From assembly GCF_003201815.1 (NCBI RefSeq), contig NZ_QJKB01000007.1, positions 1-64,000 of the forward strand: a stretch of DNA of 64,000 bases. The letters are read 5' to 3'. The notes under the pieces were generated by a model, which had not been told where the DNA came from, did no database searches, and saw only the letters and a list, made by a program, of their open reading frames with translations. This document shows, piece after piece, positions 44,525 to 52,538 of this stretch (position 1 is its first letter; each line of letters starts with the position of its first letter). Position numbers and translations under genes: made by a program. The DNA is from Undibacterium pigrum (GTDB taxonomy: Bacteria > Pseudomonadota > Gammaproteobacteria > Burkholderiales > Burkholderiaceae_D).

Positions 44525-44968
44525 TTACTCCGCCAGCTTCACATTCATGGTAATCCGTGCCGTGAAAACTTTCAGGTCTGCAGTATCAAATACATCTACA
44601 GTCACGATCTTGTCGCCTGCTGTGGTCCAGTCGAGGTTGCTGCCGTCGGCGATGGCTTTGACGTCGGTCTTGGCCTTGGCCAGGTATTCTACTGTCATGC
44701 CCTTGGGTATCCAGCGACCGCCTTTGGGGATGGAGACGTCGGTCATAGTGCCTGCCACCAGTTCTGCGGCATTGCATAGGGCAATCGCGTGGACAGTGCC
44801 GAGGTGGTTGGTGATCTCGCGGCGGAAAGGGATCAGGGCTTCTGCATAGCCTGGGCGCAAGGTGTTCAGCGTAGGGTTGATGGTGCTGAAATAGGGGGCC
44901 ATCTGGCAGACCATTTTGCTGAATTGCTCTGCGCCTGCCATGTTGAACATGTCTAATGCCTGACTCAT
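44525..44968 (-). CDS. DUF4442 hotdog-fold protein
   Basis: 147 residues. Hotdog thioesterase-like: NTLRPGYAEALIPFRREITN (strand region) then HLGTVHAIALCNAAELVAGT (central helix), as in the DUF4442/PaaI relatives. It may be an acyl-CoA thioesterase, but activity is not established. GGAG precedes the ATG on the minus strand. Divergent from a TetR gene across a palindromic operator, so probably repressed by it. Confidence 0.85.
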   Translation of the reverse strand: MSQALDMFNMAGAEQFSKMVCQMAPYFSTINPTLNTLRPGYAEALIPFRREITNHLGTVHAIALCNAAELVAGTMTDVSIPKGGRWIPKGMTVEYLAKAKTDVKAIADGSNLDWTTAGDKIVTVDVFDTADLKVFTARITMNVKLAE

Positions 44969-45004
44969 TTTTACTCTCCTTGTTGGGCGATGAAGTGAAT
45001 TATT

Positions 45005-45043
45005 TTATAGAATGTTATTCTGTAATAGAATAATATTCTATAA
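45005..45043. promoter_or_regulatory. Palindromic operator between DUF4442 and tetR genes
   Basis: 17-bp arms TTATAGAATGTTATTCT (45005-45021) and AGAATAATATTCTATAA (45027-45043), one mismatch, 5-bp centre. The arms also contain TATAGAAT/ATTCTATA boxes usable as -10 elements in both directions. This is the natural binding site for the adjacent TetR protein. Confidence 0.8.
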
Positions 45044-45133
45044 TAATTTTCAGTGTCAAGCGCTTTGCTGCTGCCTGTCCTGCGGTATCATCAGGCACTG
45101 ATATCTTCAGTAATCCTTTATTGGTAGCAAACT

Positions 45134-45763
45134 TTGTCAACAGCAGACATACTCGAACGTAATTATCCTGGCAGGCGGGCGCAATTAAAGCGCGATATCC
45201 TGCTGGGTGCGCTTGCCTGCTTCAATCAGCATGGCCTGGAACTGACGACGATAGAAATCATCAAGCTGCATTGCGATACCAGTGTTGGCAACATCTATCA
45301 TCATTTTGGTAGCAAGGAAGGCCTGGCGGCGGCGCTGTTCTTTAGCGCGCTGGATGATCAGGCGCGTTTGCTGGGGGAGTATTTGCAAAAGGCCGATACT
45401 GCCCAGGAAGGAGTGGCAGCCATCGTCGGCAGTTATGTAGACTGGGTGACTGAACAACCTGAACTGGCACGCTTCCAATACCAGGCGCGGGCTGCCATCG
45501 CCAAGGGGCCGCAGGCAGATGAGCTGGTGGCAAAAAACCGCAGCCGTAACAAGAACATTTTTAGCTGGTGGTCTGCACCTGAGCGCCATGCGCATATCAA
45601 ACATATACCCGCTGACTTGCTGCCATCGCTATTAATAGGCCAGGCAGAAAACTATTGTCGCGCCTGGCTGTCCGGACGCATCCCGACCTCGCCAAAAAAA
45701 TACCGTGCTTATCTGACCCAGGCTGCGTGGTTGTCGTTGGCGATTACGCCAGATGTGAAATAA
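45134..45763 (+). CDS. TetR-family transcriptional regulator
   Basis: 209 residues. N-terminal helix-turn-helix: ALACFNQHGLELTTIEIIK then CDTSVGNIYHHFGSKEGL, with the TetR signature. The C-terminal ligand domain is helical (SYVDWVTEQPELARFQYQA). The only start in frame is TTG 45134; the protein has no internal Met, so TTG is likely the real start and expression should be low. It probably autoregulates and represses the divergent DUF4442 gene through the palindrome at 45005-45043. Ligand unknown. Confidence 0.9.
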   Translation: MSTADILERNYPGRRAQLKRDILLGALACFNQHGLELTTIEIIKLHCDTSVGNIYHHFGSKEGLAAALFFSALDDQARLLGEYLQKADTAQEGVAAIVGSYVDWVTEQPELARFQYQARAAIAKGPQADELVAKNRSRNKNIFSWWSAPERHAHIKHIPADLLPSLLIGQAENYCRAWLSGRIPTSPKKYRAYLTQAAWLSLAITPDVK

Positions 45764-45768
45764 GCAGC

Positions 45769-46566
45769 TTAGCGGGAAACAGCGTTAGCTTGTGAAACCA
45801 GCAGTTTTTGCTTTGTTGCTTGCGGCGCATACAGATTCACCCGCTGCAATTCAACCTGGTCAAGGCGTACGAAGACAAAGCCCTGTTTCAGGCTGGCGTC
45901 CAGTGCTACTGCCAGGCCTTCGGCAGAATCGGATGCGGGTTTGTTCATGTGGGCGATGATGACGTCGCCTGCCTGCAGGCGTTTGAATTGCCTGATGATG
46001 GCTTGCTTGCGCAGGGTTGCGCCCTGGTCTGCGTTTAAAGAAAAACCAGCGATCTTGTAACCCAGGCGGTTGATCTCGGTCATCGCCAGCGGGTCATATC
46101 TGGCGCTGGCACCGCGATACCATTGTGGTGCTATGCCTATCGTGCTGGTGATGGCTTTGGCACCTTCGGTGACTTCACGCTGCAAGCCAGCGATATCAGG
46201 TTCGCCTGTCAGGCCATAGATTTTACGGCCAGGCCCGATGATGGCGGGGATGTGTTTTTCGCCGTGGTCTTCGACACCAAACAAATCCAGGTTGGCCTTG
46301 ATGATGGCAACGCCTTCAGGGTTTTTATCCAGCCATTTCTTGGTCACGAAAATAGTGGCCGGTATGCGCTTGCGTATCAGGAAATCCAGCAGGCTTGCAT
46401 CAAATTTGCCTGAGCAGGCATCCAGCGTCAGCGCTACTTTATTGCTACTGTTTGCAGACGCAGCGATGCGAGTATGCACTTCCACCGGCATGGCTTGCGC
46501 CTGTGACAGGCAAGCCATGTAGCTCAGTATCAAAAGAAGTGATGCAGGCTTGCCGCTGAAAATCAT
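45769..46566 (-). CDS. Secreted polysaccharide deacetylase-like protein
   Basis: 265 residues from ATG 46566. Signal peptide MIFSGKPASLLLILSYMACL...AQA. NodB-type core: VALTLDACSGKFD (motif 1 variant with TLD), IPATIFVTKKWLDKN, VEDHGEKHIP (in place of the usual H-S-H-T), WYRGASARYDP, FSLNADQGA and DVIIAHMNKP. It probably removes acetyl or related groups from a cell-envelope or external polysaccharide; the altered motif 1 and 2 make catalytic capacity less certain. The gene runs convergently with tetR and divergently from a small periplasmic-protein gene. Confidence 0.85.
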   Translation of the reverse strand: MIFSGKPASLLLILSYMACLSQAQAMPVEVHTRIAASANSSNKVALTLDACSGKFDASLLDFLIRKRIPATIFVTKKWLDKNPEGVAIIKANLDLFGVEDHGEKHIPAIIGPGRKIYGLTGEPDIAGLQREVTEGAKAITSTIGIAPQWYRGASARYDPLAMTEINRLGYKIAGFSLNADQGATLRKQAIIRQFKRLQAGDVIIAHMNKPASDSAEGLAVALDASLKQGFVFVRLDQVELQRVNLYAPQATKQKLLVSQANAVSR

Positions 46567-46761
46567 ATTGAAATTATGTTGTGATGAGTAATGTGGACGG
46601 CAGGAGTATACGCAAAGCCCCACAGATATCAGCCAAAATTACAATTGGTAAAACATCATCCGGGGCACAAGCATCAAGGAGTAATGATTGTGCATTTGAC
46701 AAATCAATTTTATTGGCATAGGGTAGCTGTTCTTTATTTATCCATGATGACAAACAAGGCC

Positions 46762-47073
46762 ATGAAATCCACATCTATCCTGTTTTGCAGTTTGCTCGCC
46801 TTATCAGCCGCCAGTCTGGCCCATGCTGCGCCTGACAGCAGCAGTTTCAAAATGGAAGGCGATGCTGCCATCTCTACCATCGAAGGTGTCTCTGGCACGG
46901 TCACAGAAAATGGCAATGTGCTGGAATTAAAGAATGGTGAACTGCGCCTCAATGGCAGTGTCATCTATAAAAAGAAGGGGGCAATCAAGGTGCAGATGGT
47001 GCACAAAGGCACATCATTCAATTTGAAAGTCGACGACAAGGATGTGCCATTGCCGGAGCAGAACAAGAAGTAA
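46762..47073 (+). CDS. Small periplasmic protein
   Basis: 103 residues from ATG 46762 (signal peptide MKSTSILFCSLLALSAASLAHA). ATG 46744, six codons upstream, is an alternative; neither has a clear ribosome binding site. The mature part is a short beta-rich domain with a repeated LKNGELRLNGSVIYKKKG pattern. No family recognised. Divergent from the polysaccharide deacetylase gene. Confidence 0.65.
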   Translation: MKSTSILFCSLLALSAASLAHAAPDSSSFKMEGDAAISTIEGVSGTVTENGNVLELKNGELRLNGSVIYKKKGAIKVQMVHKGTSFNLKVDDKDVPLPEQNKK

Positions 47074-47115
47074 GCAGGCTCCGCTGCTGACGTGGCAATA
47101 TCTCTGATGGACAGT

Positions 47116-48459
47116 TTATTTTTGCGCTACAGGGCAAGTCTCGGGCATCTTGCGCTGCCTGAGCAAGGCGATCAGTGGCTTGTTCTTTGATGCAATGGCT
47201 TCTGCAAACAGTGAATAGACACGATTGTATTCATCGGCCTCAGGGCAAATGAAGTCAGCCAGTTGCGCATCATTGAGCTGCTTGAGTGCTGTCAGCAATT
47301 CGGCAGACATGGGTGTATTGCCAAGTACCAGATTGCCACCTTCATTGAGCCTGCGCATGCTGGCGCCACTGCGCAGCAGGTAGGCCAGCATGTCGGCACC
47401 ACCATGTGCCAGCATTTCCAGATTGACTTTCTTGTGCAGTTTGTGCGCCAGCATTTCTGCCTGTGCTGCCGTCATTACACCAAGGCGCGGTTGCAGGCGC
47501 TGCCTGGCAGCGATGCTGTAAGACTCGCTACTGGCCTGTGAAAAGCTTTGCACAACCCAGGTCTCGGCGGGTGACAAGCCATCCCATTTATAGAGACCAT
47601 CATGCGGGTCCATGCCAAGGTCCAGGGCAAATTCTATCGCCGCGACATTGCTGCTTTCCAGTGCCAGTGACAGCAATGAACGTCCGGCGACGATGCGTTT
47701 CAAATCCACTTCATGCGCCTGCAGATAGCGTAAGGCAGGCAATAATTGTTCTGCCGGGATTTTTTCTCTGCTGGCAAACACATCCCACCAGGACGGTGGT
47801 TCATGTTCCGCATCATAATTTAACTGTTCCGGCGGATAATGTTGCGACTTGCAAGTCAGCGGCAAATGCTGCTCGACAAACACTTCCATCAAGCTGGTAT
47901 CAAGGCTGACCAATACCGGGTTCAGATAGGCACAGTAGGTAGTCAGGCGCTCATCTCTTTTTTGAAAATCGGCCAGCAAGGCGCGCAGGTCAGTGACACT
48001 GGCCCTGGGGATAATGCATTCTTCCAGCGTTCTTTGCTTGCTGGCTTGCTCATGCCTGCTGTATGTCAGCTCTTTTGCAAAACGCTCATGCTCGCCTTCG
48101 CAGGCGGCACTACGCAAAAAATTCTTTTGCCAGTCACGCTCATTCTGGGCTTCTGCGCGCAGGCTTTCACGCTGGTTTTGCCATTGCCTGAAGTTGCTCA
48201 AACCTGCACTCGTCAACATGCTGCCAAGCACGCAAACCGGGAACACTACCAGCGGCAATGACAAGGCAATCAAGGCGCGGTGCCAGAAAGGTTTTTTTAG
48301 TTTGATGAACACGACCACCATCGCAACGATGCTGAGCAGGGCGCCGCCCACTAGCGCCATGATCAGCTCTTCAAGCCTGGCGGTGTTTGAAATGGCCCCG
48401 GCATAACAGCATGCCGGAGCAAAAAACAGGGCGAGTGTGAGACGTTTGCAAGCTTGCAT
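47116..48459 (-). CDS. Membrane protein with ankyrin-like C-terminus (paralogue 1)
   Basis: 447 residues. A signal-peptide-like N-terminus (ALFFAPACCYA), then two hydrophobic segments (about 33-52 and 63-86). The soluble region has repeats resembling ankyrin units (LLSLALESSNVAAIEFALDLGMDPHDG; DMLAYLLRSGASMRRLNEGG) and ends LLRQRKMPETCPVAQK. It has 31 bp to, and high similarity with, the next gene upstream, so it is a tandem duplicate. Many paired cysteines suggest an extracytoplasmic location. Function unknown. Confidence 0.8.
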   Translation of the reverse strand: MQACKRLTLALFFAPACCYAGAISNTARLEELIMALVGGALLSIVAMVVVFIKLKKPFWHRALIALSLPLVVFPVCVLGSMLTSAGLSNFRQWQNQRESLRAEAQNERDWQKNFLRSAACEGEHERFAKELTYSRHEQASKQRTLEECIIPRASVTDLRALLADFQKRDERLTTYCAYLNPVLVSLDTSLMEVFVEQHLPLTCKSQHYPPEQLNYDAEHEPPSWWDVFASREKIPAEQLLPALRYLQAHEVDLKRIVAGRSLLSLALESSNVAAIEFALDLGMDPHDGLYKWDGLSPAETWVVQSFSQASSESYSIAARQRLQPRLGVMTAAQAEMLAHKLHKKVNLEMLAHGGADMLAYLLRSGASMRRLNEGGNLVLGNTPMSAELLTALKQLNDAQLADFICPEADEYNRVYSLFAEAIASKNKPLIALLRQRKMPETCPVAQK

Positions 48460-48489
48460 GGTAGATGTGAGCGGGCTTTATTCTGCGCT

Positions 48490-49845
48490 TTACTCTGAGG
48501 TATTGTTTGCTCTTGGCATTTTGGGGCAAGTCTCAGGCATCTTGCGCTGTTTCAAAAAAGAGATGATCTCTTTATTCTCAGCTTCTATGGCCTGGGCATA
48601 GACAGCATATCCATCGTCATATTTTCCAGGCACTGGGCAAATAAATTCTTGCAGTTGCTGGTCATTGAGTTGATTAAGCACTTCCTGCAAGGCCGGTGAT
48701 AAACGCGTGTAAGCGTTGAAAGCGCCATCGCCACCACTGTTCATGCGATGCAGGCTGGCACCGCTTTTGATCAGGTAAGCCAGCAAACCGGCTCCGCCAT
48801 CCTTGGCATTATCCAGGCCGCCTCTTTCACTTATTTTATGTGTCAGCGCGTCTGCTTCTTTGGCTGTCATTTCACGCAGGCGCGACTGTATGCTTCTCCG
48901 GTCTGCCTCGCTATAGGTGCCCATATCGGTAAAAGAAAAGCGCTGCAAGGTCCAGGTTTCCAGGGGCGTGAGTGTGGACGATTCTTTGCTGATCAGATAA
49001 GGGTCGGCACCAGCATCGAGGGCAAACAGGATGAGTTCAGGCTTGCTGCTTTCCATTGCCATTGATAATAGTGAGCGGCCATCGATGGCGACTTTCATGT
49101 CCACGCCATGCGCCTGCAAATAGCGCAGGGTGTTCAGCAATTTTGCTGTATCGGCATTGCGCTGCTGGTTCACCACATCCCACCAGGTAGGGGCAAAGGG
49201 CGTGGCATCATCGGTATGAGAATAGGTGTCCGCAGGGCAGGCGAGCGACAGTTTTTGTGCGGCAAAGACATCCAGCAAACTGGTATCCATACTTTGCAAT
49301 ACCGGGTTCAGATAAGCACAATGAGCCCGTGGCCCGGTATTGCGCTCGCGCAGATCAAGCAACATGGCCTGCAGGCTTGCCGCATCCGCCCGAGGCAAGA
49401 TGCAGTCTTCCAGCACGCGCTGCTTGGTTTCCTGATCATGCGCATCCGATGCCAGCTCTGATGTGAGGCTCGCGCTATCTCCATTGCAGGCAGCGGTGCG
49501 CAAGGCATTGCGTTGCCAGGCTTCGGTTTCTTCCTGTATCCGCAGCGCGGTATTCTGATCCTTTTTCACATCACTGGCCTGCTTGACGAGATAAGAAGTC
49601 GCCATGCTGCCGCCCATGCAGACAGGGAAAACCAGCAGAGGCGAAGCCAGGGCCATCAGCAAACGCGGCAGGAAAGATTTGTTTGACTTGACCAATACCA
49701 CGATGATGGCGATCAGGCTGCACACAGTGCTGCCCGCCGCCGCGATGATCAGCTCTTCCAGTTCGGAGCGGGGGCTGAAGGCAAATGCCTGGCTGGCGAA
49801 AGAGAAAAAGAATAGTGTGAGCGGCAAGCGGTAAAGACGTTGCAT
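48490..49845 (-). CDS. Membrane protein with ankyrin-like C-terminus (paralogue 2)
   Basis: 451 residues. Same plan as the downstream neighbour: signal-like start (LTLFFFSFASQAFA), two hydrophobic segments, a cysteine-containing helical region (TAACNGDSASL, CILPRADAASLQ, AHCAYLNPVLQSMDTSLLDV), ankyrin-like units (LLSMAMESSKPELILFALDA; LLAYLIKSGASLHRMNSGG) and a shared tail KQRKMPETCP. Similarity is high at the C-terminus and moderate elsewhere, showing divergence after duplication. The two probably form one transcript. Confidence 0.8.
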   Translation of the reverse strand: MQRLYRLPLTLFFFSFASQAFAFSPRSELEELIIAAAGSTVCSLIAIIVVLVKSNKSFLPRLLMALASPLLVFPVCMGGSMATSYLVKQASDVKKDQNTALRIQEETEAWQRNALRTAACNGDSASLTSELASDAHDQETKQRVLEDCILPRADAASLQAMLLDLRERNTGPRAHCAYLNPVLQSMDTSLLDVFAAQKLSLACPADTYSHTDDATPFAPTWWDVVNQQRNADTAKLLNTLRYLQAHGVDMKVAIDGRSLLSMAMESSKPELILFALDAGADPYLISKESSTLTPLETWTLQRFSFTDMGTYSEADRRSIQSRLREMTAKEADALTHKISERGGLDNAKDGGAGLLAYLIKSGASLHRMNSGGDGAFNAYTRLSPALQEVLNQLNDQQLQEFICPVPGKYDDGYAVYAQAIEAENKEIISFLKQRKMPETCPKMPRANNTSE

Positions 49846-50144
49846 GATTGGGCTTTATCTGTAGAACCTTGCATGCACTTGTGACAGGCAAGCTCTTGTT
49901 CAAGTTTGATGGTCTGGATGTGAATTCGATTCTTATGTTTATAAATGATTTGCAGAAAGACACTCGTCTACTTCATGGGACTATACCATGAGGCTAAAAG
50001 CGATATCTGTTTTTGCTCGACCATCAACTATGTCTGACACAGTACAGGCCAGGACATGATGACATCCTCTAATTAAGGCATGCCACTGCCAAAGCGGATA
50101 CGACGCAGTGTAAGATGTGCACAAATCCATCCCACCGCTAAAAT

Positions 50145-50972
50145 ATGAATATTGTTGCATTCGGTGTTTCCATGCCTGTTTCCAGGTTCATGACTGCGCT
50201 ATTCCCAATTTTTGCGCTTCAATCTTTGCCATCTCTGGCGGTGGTTGTTTTACTGCAAATCATCATATTTGCACGCTCAGGAGCGTTTTCTGATGCCAGG
50301 CGGGAATGGGTCGCGCCGTCGATTATTCTGACGGTAGTAACGGCCTTATTTTTGCGTCTGGTTTTCTACATGTTTTTTGCAGATCAGGCGCTTTTATCTG
50401 TGCATTCACCTTTCGTCGGTTTCCTGTCTCTGCATGTCTTGTTATCTTCAACGCTCGCTGGTTTCTTGTTTACCCGGTTGACTTTAAGCAGGCCGCGTGA
50501 ATACCGGCCATTGAAAGATGTGGCATACCATATGCGTAGCTTGGTGCTAAGCTGCCTGCTGATGTTGTTGCCAGGCGCGTTGTATTTGACTGCGATGTTT
50601 TTTTCCTGGCTCTCATTCAGAATCTCAGGCTTTGCTGCTTTCGTCAGTAATGTGCATGCGCCTTTATACTTTATTGCTTTCCCAGCTTTTATCTGGCATG
50701 TGTACATCCTCAAGCATCTGGTTCAAATTGCGGGAAAGAGCAAATTGCTGTGGGTAGGTTCTGGCATTATTTACTGGACCTTGCCGACATTTTATTTTGG
50801 CATGTCGAAGTATCTGTTCGCCATTGGCCGCTACCACATGAATCTTGATTACACGCAGATATTAGTTGTGTTGGCAATCTGCGTCATAGGTAATATGAGT
50901 ATCGTACGCAGTGTGCGCCGCATGGCCAGGGAACAACTAAGGTTTGAAGAATTTGTCAGGGACTGCGAATAA
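50145..50972 (+). CDS. Polytopic membrane protein, unknown
   Basis: 275 residues with about seven transmembrane segments (for example SLPSLAVVVLLQIIIFARSG, IILTVVTALFLRLVFYMFF, SLVLSCLLMLLPGALYLTAM, FYFGMSKYLFAIG). No transporter or enzyme motif is recognised. Weak ribosome binding site. It is followed immediately by a 17-bp perfect terminator hairpin. Monocistronic. Confidence 0.75.
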   Translation: MNIVAFGVSMPVSRFMTALFPIFALQSLPSLAVVVLLQIIIFARSGAFSDARREWVAPSIILTVVTALFLRLVFYMFFADQALLSVHSPFVGFLSLHVLLSSTLAGFLFTRLTLSRPREYRPLKDVAYHMRSLVLSCLLMLLPGALYLTAMFFSWLSFRISGFAAFVSNVHAPLYFIAFPAFIWHVYILKHLVQIAGKSKLLWVGSGIIYWTLPTFYFGMSKYLFAIGRYHMNLDYTQILVVLAICVIGNMSIVRSVRRMAREQLRFEEFVRDCE

Positions 50973-50982
50973 GTCGAAAAAT

Positions 50983-51020
50983 AAAATGCAGCGCATGCAA
51001 GTGCATGCGCTGCATTTTAA
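50983..51020. terminator. Strong bidirectional hairpin terminator
   Basis: 17-bp perfect stem AAAATGCAGCGCATGCA / TGCATGCGCTGCATTTT with 2-nt loop, A- and T-rich flanks. It lies between the convergent polytopic-protein and rsgA genes. Confidence 0.9.
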
Positions 51021-51044
51021 AAATGTGACCGTGCTTACTCTGTA

Positions 51045-51083
51045 TTCTTACCCTCTCTTCTTACCCTCTCTTCTTACCCTCGC
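51045..51083. repeat. Three tandem 13-bp repeats at the end of rsgA
   Basis: TTCTTACCCTCTC repeated at 51045, 51058 and 51071 (last copy with one change). The third copy overlaps the last codons of rsgA, so copy-number change could have shifted the stop codon position. Confidence 0.8.
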
Positions 51084-52165
51084 TTCATCCTGTCCTTCTC
51101 CTTCACAGAACGCATCAGCACCTTCCACTTTGACCTCGCCGCGATCCTGTCCAGCGGGGTTTGCTGGTTGCGGCGGGTTTCGCGTAGCAGTTTTTGATAG
51201 TTCCTGAGTCTGTCTTCATCCACGGCGGCGCGTACGGCGCAGCCGGGTTCGCTCTGGTGGCTGCAGTCGCGGAACTGGCATGCTGCGGCCAGGGCGTCGA
51301 TGTCGGCAAAGCTGGCGCTCAGGGCTTCTTCATCGAGGTTGAGTTGCAGGGTACGCAAGCCAGGTGTGTCGATGATGCAGGCACCGCCAGGGCACAGGTG
51401 TAGCGAGCGTGCGGTGGTGGTGTGCTGGCCACGGCCATCGCTGGCACGCACGGCACCGGTATCTTGCGCGCTGCTGGTCAGGGTATTGGTCAACGTAGAC
51501 TTGCCAGCGCCGGATGAACCCAGCAAGATCAGGGTGTGTCCCGCTGCCATCCAGGGGGCCAGCAAATCTGTCGCCATGCTGCTTTGGCCGTTGACGGCAA
51601 ATACAGGCACGCCGGCAGACAGGCGTTGTTCCACCTCGGCCAGACGTGACTGTGCATCTGCATGCACGTCAGCCTTGGTCAGCACGACCACGGGTGTGAC
51701 TTCTGCTGCATGCACCAGCGCCAGATAACGTTCTAGCCTGCGCAGGTTAAAGTCGCTGTCCAGGCCCATGACAAGCAGGGCAGTATCGATATTGCTGGCC
51801 AGGGCTTGCAGCCGCCCCTCGTTATTGCGGCGGGCCAGATGCGTCAATGGCGACATGCGGGCGATGAAGTGGTGGCCACAAGCTGCATTGCCACTTAATA
51901 AGCCCCAGTCACCAACCGCCAGGCTGTCATCGTCTGCCGCCAGCTCATGCAAGAGACGCGGCAGGGCGCGGGCCTGCATGGCCTGGCTGCCATTGTGGAC
52001 GACCAGGCTGTCGCGGTGTACTTCAGTAATGCGCACCATTTGTAGCGTGGCATTGTCGACTGTGTCGGCGGCGTCAGCATAATCTGCTGCCAGTGCATGT
52101 AGCTGGTTGGCGATAGCCGGTGTCAGGCCGATCAGGCGCAGGGATGCGAAATCAAAATTGATCAT
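51074..52165 (-). CDS. rsgA: Ribosome small subunit GTPase RsgA
   Basis: 363 residues from ATG 52165, chosen because earlier in-frame codons are not conserved-looking. Circularly permuted GTPase: G4 LTKADV precedes G1 GSSGAGKSTLTN and G3 DTPGL, after an N-terminal OB fold. The C-terminal zinc finger is CQFRDCSHQSEPGC. RsgA assists 30S subunit maturation and is stimulated by the ribosome. The C-terminal tail is basic. A short candidate leader frame lies 200 bp upstream (52370-52408). Confidence 0.94.
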   Translation of the reverse strand: MINFDFASLRLIGLTPAIANQLHALAADYADAADTVDNATLQMVRITEVHRDSLVVHNGSQAMQARALPRLLHELAADDDSLAVGDWGLLSGNAACGHHFIARMSPLTHLARRNNEGRLQALASNIDTALLVMGLDSDFNLRRLERYLALVHAAEVTPVVVLTKADVHADAQSRLAEVEQRLSAGVPVFAVNGQSSMATDLLAPWMAAGHTLILLGSSGAGKSTLTNTLTSSAQDTGAVRASDGRGQHTTTARSLHLCPGGACIIDTPGLRTLQLNLDEEALSASFADIDALAAACQFRDCSHQSEPGCAVRAAVDEDRLRNYQKLLRETRRNQQTPLDRIAARSKWKVLMRSVKEKDRMKRG

Positions 52166-52369
52166 GATGAGTGTATGTCCAGATTCAGGCGTGCATTTTT
52201 TTGTATGCACTAAACCATCCCGCAGGCACGGCAATGACGAAAAAGCCGGGACGTGCAGGAACGAAAAAAAGAAAATGGAAGCCGGCGCGTGATCAGACGC
52301 GCATCAATACACTAGCGAGGAAATTGTTAAGACAATTGTAAATACGCGCCAGAAAACGATGTGGGCAGA

Positions 52370-52408
52370 TCAGGCAGCCGACAAGAGGGCAATATCCGTG
52401 GTTCTCAT
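52370..52408 (-). CDS. Candidate 12-residue leader peptide upstream of rsgA
   Basis: MRTTDIALLSAA with a strong AGGAGA ribosome binding site (minus strand, about 10 bases before ATG 52408). It is followed by short inverted repeats: AATTGT/ACAATT near 52322-52337 and GCGCGT/ACGCGC at 52284-52301. It could be a regulatory leader for rsgA. Support is limited to the SD and position. Confidence 0.4.
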   Translation of the reverse strand: MRTTDIALLSAA

Positions 52409-52538
52409 GATGTTGTCTCCTGTGGTGGTTGATGGAAAGCGTAGTGTGCCAGCAACGGGCGAGGGCGTCAACGGGAAAAACTGCCTGGTGGCCTGCATGC
52501 GGCCAAGCCACGCCAGGCGATGGCCTCATTGTACCCGC

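Noticed and set aside
51048..51090. CRISPR-like short repeats
   Set aside because: Only three contiguous 13-bp units without spacers; simple tandem repeat.
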